DNA from: UBA8522 sp035528895
GTDB lineage: Bacteria; Acidobacteriota; Aminicenantia; Aminicenantales; UBA8522
Length of the DNA: 27,471 nucleotides
Direction of reading: 5' to 3'
NCBI GenBank assembly: GCA_035528895.1
Contig: DATKXS010000050.1
Coordinates: forward strand, 1-27,471
The notes below the pieces were generated by a model. It had not been told where the DNA came from and did not search any database. It saw nothing but the letters and a program-made list of their open reading frames with translations. Shown in pieces: positions 23,394 through 27,471 of this stretch; position 1 is the first letter of the stretch, and each line of letters opens with the position of its first letter. The translations under genes and the position numbers were made by a program.

Positions 23394-23948
23394 ATGATGG
23401 ACACGTTTATCAGCACTCCTGAACAGAGAATTTTGAGCCTCTTGGCAATGAATCCAGGTCAGGCATTTTATACCCGGCAGATATCGAAGAAGCTAGGCAT
23501 CAGCCTCGGAGCAACACATTCTGCTCTCCGAGCTTTGGAAACCAAACATATGCTGACTTCCCGGTTGATCGGAAAAACCAAGATTTACGAGATCAACATT
23601 TCTATGCCCGTCCTTCAGGCTTTTCGTGTTTTCGATATCATTCTCATACTAGAACCTTTGTTCATAACCCTGCGAAAGATCTCCCGGCGAATCATCCTTT
23701 ATGGCAGCTACACCAAGGGGACCATTGGGCCGGAGAGCGATTTGGACCTGCTGGTGGTTACCGAAAGCAAGAAAATCGCCTTAGATTCCATTGAGGGTGT
23801 CAAGAGAAAAACGGGCCTCGATATTCGTCCTCTCATCATGGATCAAGTCGAATGGATCAAGCTCGAGAAAAAGAGCCCCGAATTTTTCGATGAGTTGAGC
23901 CATGGGATCATCCTCTGGGAAAGGCCGGTGGACGAATCACACTTTTAA
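23394..23948 (+). CDS. Winged-helix / minimal nucleotidyltransferase (MNT) fusion protein, putative antitoxin
   Basis: This 184-residue protein has two domains. Residues about 7-70 are a winged helix: ILSLLAMNPGQAFYTRQISKKLGISLGATHSALRAL, then a wing with LIGKTKIYEIN. Residues about 92-180 are a minimal nucleotidyltransferase with the GSX10DXD motif intact (Gly104-Ser105, Asp116, Asp118) and a candidate third acidic residue, Asp143. In HEPN/MNT toxin-antitoxin pairs the MNT protein neutralises its HEPN partner, in studied cases by AMPylating it. The fused DNA-binding domain and the operator just upstream suggest it also represses its own promoter (inference). The start could be ATG 23394 or 23397. 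It overlaps the HEPN frame downstream. Confidence 0.85.
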   Translation: MMDTFISTPEQRILSLLAMNPGQAFYTRQISKKLGISLGATHSALRALETKHMLTSRLIGKTKIYEINISMPVLQAFRVFDIILILEPLFITLRKISRRIILYGSYTKGTIGPESDLDLLVVTESKKIALDSIEGVKRKTGLDIRPLIMDQVEWIKLEKKSPEFFDELSHGIILWERPVDESHF

Positions 23949-24357
23949 GGAATGTCTGAAGAACAGAAAAATCGTAGTCTTCCCGCGGGCAAGAAGACTC
24001 GTCTCCAAAGAGGTTTTATCAGCCCGGCAAGACCTTGAAGAAGCCAGGGATCGTCTGGCCCACGGAAAATGGAAATATGCGACCATCAATGCCTATTATG
24101 CGATTTTTCACGCCGCTCGCGCCCTGCTTTATTTTCAAGGCTTCCGCGAGCGCACTCATTATTGCCTGGTTATTGCCCTAGAAACTCTGTATGTCCAAAA
24201 AAAGCTCCTTGACGCGAGCTTGGTGAATTCGTTTAAAGAAAGCTTGGCACTCAGGGAGAATGCCGACTTCCTTGGGACCTTCTCCAGGGAGGGTGCGGTA
24301 ATGAGCATTCGCAACGCACAACAATTCATTGAAGCGACAGAAGATTTGTTAAGATAA
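23902..24357 (+). CDS. HEPN domain protein, putative toxin partner of MNT
   Basis: The frame encodes 151 residues; the HEPN helical domain spans about 36-150 (LSARQDLEEARDRLAHGKWKYATINAYYAIFHAARALLYF). HEPN proteins of such pairs are usually RNases with an RX4-6H motif. Here the corresponding spot reads GFRERTHYC (Arg82, Arg84, His86), giving RX3H, so catalytic competence is uncertain. The only in-frame ATG (23902) lies 47 bp inside the MNT gene and lacks a good ribosome site. The family-like part begins at FKECLKNRKIVVFPRA, right after the MNT stop, so a non-standard start there (CTG at 23956 behind AAGGA) or strict coupling is possible. No promoter of its own was seen. Confidence 0.8.
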   Translation: MGSSSGKGRWTNHTFKECLKNRKIVVFPRARRLVSKEVLSARQDLEEARDRLAHGKWKYATINAYYAIFHAARALLYFQGFRERTHYCLVIALETLYVQKKLLDASLVNSFKESLALRENADFLGTFSREGAVMSIRNAQQFIEATEDLLR

Positions 24358-24444
24358 CCGGGAATTCAGAAATTGTTATGCGTGTCACCATAATTTCCCC
24401 AGGTATCGCGTCCCCGGAGTTTCCGATAGAAAAAAGAATGCCAT

Positions 24445-25302
24445 GTGGGAAAGGACGCCGAGAACAGGGTGACGCCCGCGAATTCGAATAACCAAGGCCT
24501 GCTCAGCTCTTGGAAAGAAATCGCCGGCTACCTCGAGTGCGACGAGCGCACCTGCCGGAGATGGGAGTTGAATTTCGGACTGCCCATCCACCGCATGGAG
24601 GGGACGCCCAAATCCCGAGTGTACGCTTACGGGGAAGAGCGCGACGCCTGGCGGAAAGAGCGGCTGAACAGCGTTCTGCATAAGAATGGGGAAGGATTGG
24701 CGGCCCGGAGGCCAACAAGGGTCAAGATATTTAAAATATTGCCGTGGCTTCTCCCCCTCCTCGCGGTTATCTCGGCCGCCGCCGTATTCCTGCTTCGCTC
24801 CTCCCCCGGCCAGCCGGACTTGAAGTCTGAGAAGGCATATAGAGAGCGATTCCAGGTCATAATGAATAGCCCTTCAAACGGGAGGCCCCTTTTTCCTTGT
24901 CTCACAATGAGAGACATCGATGCCGATGATAAAATCGAGGTGCTTTTTTCCGCCATGACCAGAAATGACAGCGGCTCCTCCGAAATATCCTGTTTCAATT
25001 CCAGCGGCGAGAAAATATGGCATCATAAAGCCGGTCGGGAGGTCGACTTCGGCGGAAGGATTTATTCAAACGATTTCAGGATCGGCGGATTCATGCCTTT
25101 TGATATCGACGACGATGGGCATCTGGAAATTCTGGTCCTGGCTTTCCACAATCCTCATTCTCCAAGCCAGTTGCTCATCCTCGACACGGACGGTCAGGTG
25201 ATGGGTGATTTCTTCAACTTCGGTCAGATGCATGATTTCTTGTGTTGCGACCTGGACGGCAAACAGTGGACCTCGACACCCACAATGAACAGGAAGCGAT
25301 AA
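24445..25302 (+). CDS. HTH - transmembrane - FG-GAP-like protein, probably truncated
   Basis: The frame encodes 285 residues. An N-terminal helix-turn-helix (about 20-75: SWKEIAGYLECDERTCRRWE, then LPIHRM and SRVYAYGEERDAW) is of the MerR-excisionase-like type common in Acidobacteria-related genomes. One membrane helix follows (about 97-117), then an extracytoplasmic region with FG-GAP/VCBS-like calcium-loop repeats (DIDADDKIEVLF near 152 and DIDDDGHLEILV near 219). Such proteins are predicted membrane-bound regulators or sensors. The end is abrupt: a further repeat starts (CDLDGKQ) but the frame stops 15 codons later. The -1 frame stays open to 25406 and includes VDLDTHNEQE, suggesting a frameshift or erosion. 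The GTG start is uncertain. G+C is lower than in the core genes. Confidence 0.65.
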   Translation: MGKDAENRVTPANSNNQGLLSSWKEIAGYLECDERTCRRWELNFGLPIHRMEGTPKSRVYAYGEERDAWRKERLNSVLHKNGEGLAARRPTRVKIFKILPWLLPLLAVISAAAVFLLRSSPGQPDLKSEKAYRERFQVIMNSPSNGRPLFPCLTMRDIDADDKIEVLFSAMTRNDSGSSEISCFNSSGEKIWHHKAGREVDFGGRIYSNDFRIGGFMPFDIDDDGHLEILVLAFHNPHSPSQLLILDTDGQVMGDFFNFGQMHDFLCCDLDGKQWTSTPTMNRKR

Positions 25303-25567
25303 GAATAAAAGTCCTAGCTCATGTCCGGCCAACCCAAGAACACGGCTATCTGGTCAATAGAATTATGGTGACACAAAACCTGATTCTCTATGCCTCCTCT
25401 TCCTGAATTAAGCAACGTATCTCCATTATTCATGCATAACTCTCCCCCCCACCTAAATCCGCATTGGGCTTTGAGTCCCCTTCGTTCCAGGGCTATTTCC
25501 CCGACTATAGGCCGACCCCTTTCTTCTGCTGGGAAAAGCTTAGATAATTGCGTCTTTAATGAAGCTC
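25303..25567. other. Gene-free, lower-G+C stretch
   Basis: No convincing gene, RNA or repeat is seen. The first hundred bases may be the eroded 3' end of the HTH/FG-GAP gene (an alternative frame is open to 25406). A plus-strand frame at 25390-25584 has no ribosome site and a composition unlike a protein. Confidence 0.5.
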
Positions 25568-26419
25568 TTATTTGGGAGTTCTAATGAATAACATCTCATA
25601 GGAGATTGGAGCGCGTACCCATGAGGACTCCCGAATACTTTTAGTCACGACGGTTCTTTTGCGGTCTTTCGCAGAGACGCATTCACAATAAGACTCCCAT
25701 ATCTTGTCGTCATGCCAACTGAAAGCGTCGGGGAAGGATTCGCTGTAATTTGGGTTGTCAAAGGCTATGTCGACACTAACTCTCCATGTATCCAGGCTTT
25801 CTCTGGTTAAGGAGATGTCGTAGGTCCCATTATCTTTATCGTAGCCATGCGCATACCCATTGACCTGATGATAGTTTCCGGGATCGCACTCATCACAGGT
25901 CCCCATAATATCTTGGCCTTGCATAAGCAAAGAAAGGTGCATGACCTTGGTATTCCCGATCCCCATGTTATTAAAATCGGCCTCTTCCTCAGTCATGCAG
26001 CGGTCGCCATAGTGCTGGAACTGAGCCCTCTGGTAGCCCGCTTGAGGTTGGGGCTGATTAAGAAACATTTCCCAACATTGTAATACGTCTCCTTGGGTAT
26101 TGGGGAACCCGCAAGAATTGAGGTTTGAATCAGACCCACGCTGCCCAATAACGATACCCTGCAGGCCGATCTGTGTTGGGCTCAGCACTTCTAAGGTAAG
26201 GACTGGTTCGTAGGTTCTCGTTTTTTTGTTTATCCATGTGCGAATGCCAACCCTCACGTTAGCAGATTCATCACTGTCATTATAAACCCAGCCACCAAGA
26301 TTGTAATCATAATTCCCGTCGCCAACTCCTCTCATGTTCGTTGACGTATGGAGAATATAGCTGTACGTTACAGGAAAAACTCCTTGGCTATTCACACGAC
26401 CTATTCCAAAGCCCGTCAA
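25568..26419 (-). CDS. Cys-rich protein of unknown function
   Basis: This is an open frame of 283 codons whose most upstream usable start is TTG at 26419; an internal ATG lies at 26335. I do not recognise the family. The composition looks genuinely protein-like and beta-rich, with many Asp, Asn, Gly, Tyr and Trp residues (LGGWVYNDSDESANVRVGI, FSWHDDKIWESYCEC). Seven cysteines include CDEC and CEC, which could bind metal or form disulfides. No signal peptide is visible, so an extracellular role would need a missing N-terminal part. The frame continues upstream without a Met, across the antisense of the antitoxin remnant, to a stop at 26513, so the 5' end may be truncated. G+C near 45-48% contrasts with the flanking genes and suggests recent transfer. 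Confidence 0.5.
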   Translation of the reverse strand: MTGFGIGRVNSQGVFPVTYSYILHTSTNMRGVGDGNYDYNLGGWVYNDSDESANVRVGIRTWINKKTRTYEPVLTLEVLSPTQIGLQGIVIGQRGSDSNLNSCGFPNTQGDVLQCWEMFLNQPQPQAGYQRAQFQHYGDRCMTEEEADFNNMGIGNTKVMHLSLLMQGQDIMGTCDECDPGNYHQVNGYAHGYDKDNGTYDISLTRESLDTWRVSVDIAFDNPNYSESFPDAFSWHDDKIWESYCECVSAKDRKRTVVTKSIRESSWVRAPISYEMLFIRTPK

Positions 26420-26518
26420 AACCTGTCCAAGCTTCTCGACGAAGTTACAAAGAACCAGGAGACGGTCGCCATCAAGAGACGCCTTTTTTTTATTGATTTT
26501 CCCGCCCGGAAATTATAG
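26384..26518 (+). pseudogene. Truncated Phd/YefM-type antitoxin remnant
   Basis: Plus-strand codons from TTG 26384 read LAIHTTYSKARQNLSKLLDE, then VTKNQETVAIKRR. This matches the N-terminal half of Phd/YefM antitoxins (HTTYSKARANLA..LLDEV...E.V.I.RR style), which bind DNA and neutralise RelE/YoeB or Doc toxins. After the RR the expected GKPVAVL-like continuation is replaced by LFFIDFPARKL and a stop, so only about 33 of about 80-90 residues remain. AGGA lies 8 bases before the TTG. No toxin gene follows; icd begins 52 bp later. It is read here as a degraded fragment at the island edge. Confidence 0.55.
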
Positions 26519-26521
26519 AAT
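26493..26521 (+). promoter_or_regulatory. Promoter for icd
   Basis: TTGATT (26493-26498), 17-bp spacer, TAGAAT (26516-26521), about 48 bp upstream of the icd ATG. It overlaps the 3' end of the antitoxin remnant. Confidence 0.55.
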
Positions 26522-26569
26522 CTGTTTTCTATTTTTCCTTCTCAAATCCATAACGAGGGAGGAATCAGC

Positions 26570-27471
26570 ATGGACAAGGCCGCCATCGAAAGAGCCAAAG
26601 AACACTTCGGCAAGATACTCGAAGACCAGATGCAGCGGATGGAGAGACTGAAATCCGCGCCCGGCTGGATCGACTACGGCACGATCTCGCCGATCCGGAT
26701 CGGCATCCTCGGCGGGGACGGCATCGGCCCCTTCATCGCCAAGGACGCCAGCCGCGTCCTCCACTTCATGCTCCGGGACGAGGTCAAGAGCGGCAGGGTC
26801 GTCATCGCCAATATCGAGGGCCTGACCATCGAGAACCGGGCCGCCTGCAACAAGCCCATCCCCAACGACGTCCTGGTCGAGATCAAGAAATACCACGTCA
26901 CCCTCAAGGGCCCGACGACGACCCCTCGCAAGGGCGACCCCTGGCCGAACATCGAGAGCTGCAACGTGGCCGTGCGGAAGGAGCTCGACCTCTTCGCCAA
27001 CGTCCGGCCGGTCCGGATCCCCAAGCAGGGCATCGACTGGATCTTTTTCCGGGAAAACACCGAGGACATGTACGCCCTCGGCCCCTGCGGGATCGAGGTA
27101 GACAAGGACATCGCCATCGATTTCCGCCTCATCACCGCGCCGGGATCCGACCGCATCTGCCGCCTGGCCTTCGAGCACGCCAAGAAGAACGGCCGCACCC
27201 GGGTCACCTGCATCACCAAGGCCAACGTCATCAAGACGACCGACGGCCGCTTCCTGGAGAACTTCTACCGGATCGCCAAGGAGTACTCGGGGATCGAGGT
27301 CGACGACTGGTATATCGACATCATGACGGCCAAGCTGATCGACGAGAAGCGCCGCCGCGACTTCCAGGTCATGGTGCTCCCCAACCTCTACGGCGACATC
27401 CTGACCGACGAGGCCGCCGAGTTCCAGGGCGGCGTCGGCACCGCCGGCTCGGCCAACATCGGCAAGCAGTA
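26570..27471 (+). CDS. icd: Isocitrate dehydrogenase (3' end outside window)
   Basis: 300 codons are present; the frame is open to the window edge. This is the isocitrate/isopropylmalate dehydrogenase family, oxidatively decarboxylating isocitrate to 2-oxoglutarate. The phosphorylation/substrate loop reads SCNVAVR (Ser130, Asn132, Arg136), the SxNxxxR pattern of isocitrate rather than isopropylmalate enzymes. RENTEDMYA (161-169), ITKANVIK and the metal-site segments YIDIMTA and LYGDILTDEAAEFQGGVGTAGSANIG are present in order. The residues deciding NAD versus NADP lie beyond the window. A GAGGGAGGAA ribosome site precedes the ATG. It is divergent from acnB, the preceding step of the TCA cycle, with the accessory island between. 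Confidence 0.92.
   Translation, partial: MDKAAIERAKEHFGKILEDQMQRMERLKSAPGWIDYGTISPIRIGILGGDGIGPFIAKDASRVLHFMLRDEVKSGRVVIANIEGLTIENRAACNKPIPNDVLVEIKKYHVTLKGPTTTPRKGDPWPNIESCNVAVRKELDLFANVRPVRIPKQGIDWIFFRENTEDMYALGPCGIEVDKDIAIDFRLITAPGSDRICRLAFEHAKKNGRTRVTCITKANVIKTTDGRFLENFYRIAKEYSGIEVDDWYIDIMTAKLIDEKRRRDFQVMVLPNLYGDILTDEAAEFQGGVGTAGSANIGKQ

Noticed and set aside
25390..25584. Small plus-strand open frame (64 codons) in the island
   Set aside because: No ribosome site, no promoter, Pro/Ser-rich random-like composition, and it overlaps the end of the minus-strand unknown gene.

Overview
The window is about 60% G+C, densely coded bacterial DNA from a Gram-negative rod-shaped organism. It carries a complete mreBCD-mrdA-rodA cluster, ExbD, a secreted protein of a type that usually ends in an OmpA domain, and strong sigma70-like promoters (TTGACA/TATAAT). 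The gene mix suggests an Acidobacteriota-related lineage, possibly Candidatus Aminicenantes. That mix comprises a B12-dependent acyl-CoA mutase split into two genes, an OPT transporter, a TIGR03960/TIGR03936 radical SAM fusion, and a membrane-anchored HTH/FG-GAP protein. The taxonomic placement is inference from gene content only.

Layout. 1-3087: short independent units, namely a secreted Ig-like protein (partial), a class I glutamine amidotransferase, an ACT-domain protein, a TIGR04076 small protein and an orphan exbD; most have a recognisable promoter of their own. 3088-4304: an acyl-CoA dehydrogenase whose promoter overlaps the end of the next gene. 4301-12208: the minus-strand cell-shape operon mreB-mreC-mreD-mrdA-rodA, ending in the radical SAM fusion gene. 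12209-14500: a divergent OPT transporter, separated from mreB by a large REP-like inverted repeat. 14624-16112: def-fmt, the N-formylmethionine pair, probably with a nearly leaderless transcript. 16131-20398 (minus): an M23 peptidase, the B12-binding and catalytic subunits of an acyl-CoA mutase, an EF-Tu-domain-2-like small protein and an SDR oxidoreductase. 20652-23204 (minus): aconitase AcnB. 26570-27471 (plus): isocitrate dehydrogenase (partial).

Between acnB and icd lies a lower-G+C accessory island (about 23.3-26.5 kb). It holds a winged-helix/minimal-nucleotidyltransferase antitoxin gene with a palindromic operator, its HEPN partner, a probably truncated HTH-TM-FG-GAP protein, a Cys-rich protein of unknown function, and what reads as a truncated Phd/YefM antitoxin remnant.

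The strongest reinterpretation concerns the mutase at 17536-19212. Most pipelines would call it methylmalonyl-CoA mutase, but the two residues that distinguish isobutyryl-CoA mutase are both of the isobutyryl type: Phe at position 89 and Gln at position 207 (methylmalonyl-CoA mutase numbering, which coincides with this protein's own). With the acyl-CoA dehydrogenase and SDR it suggests branched-chain or short-chain acyl-CoA metabolism feeding central carbon metabolism (AcnB, Icd). Second in interest is the self-contained HEPN/MNT module with three alternating operator half-sites placed on its promoter.
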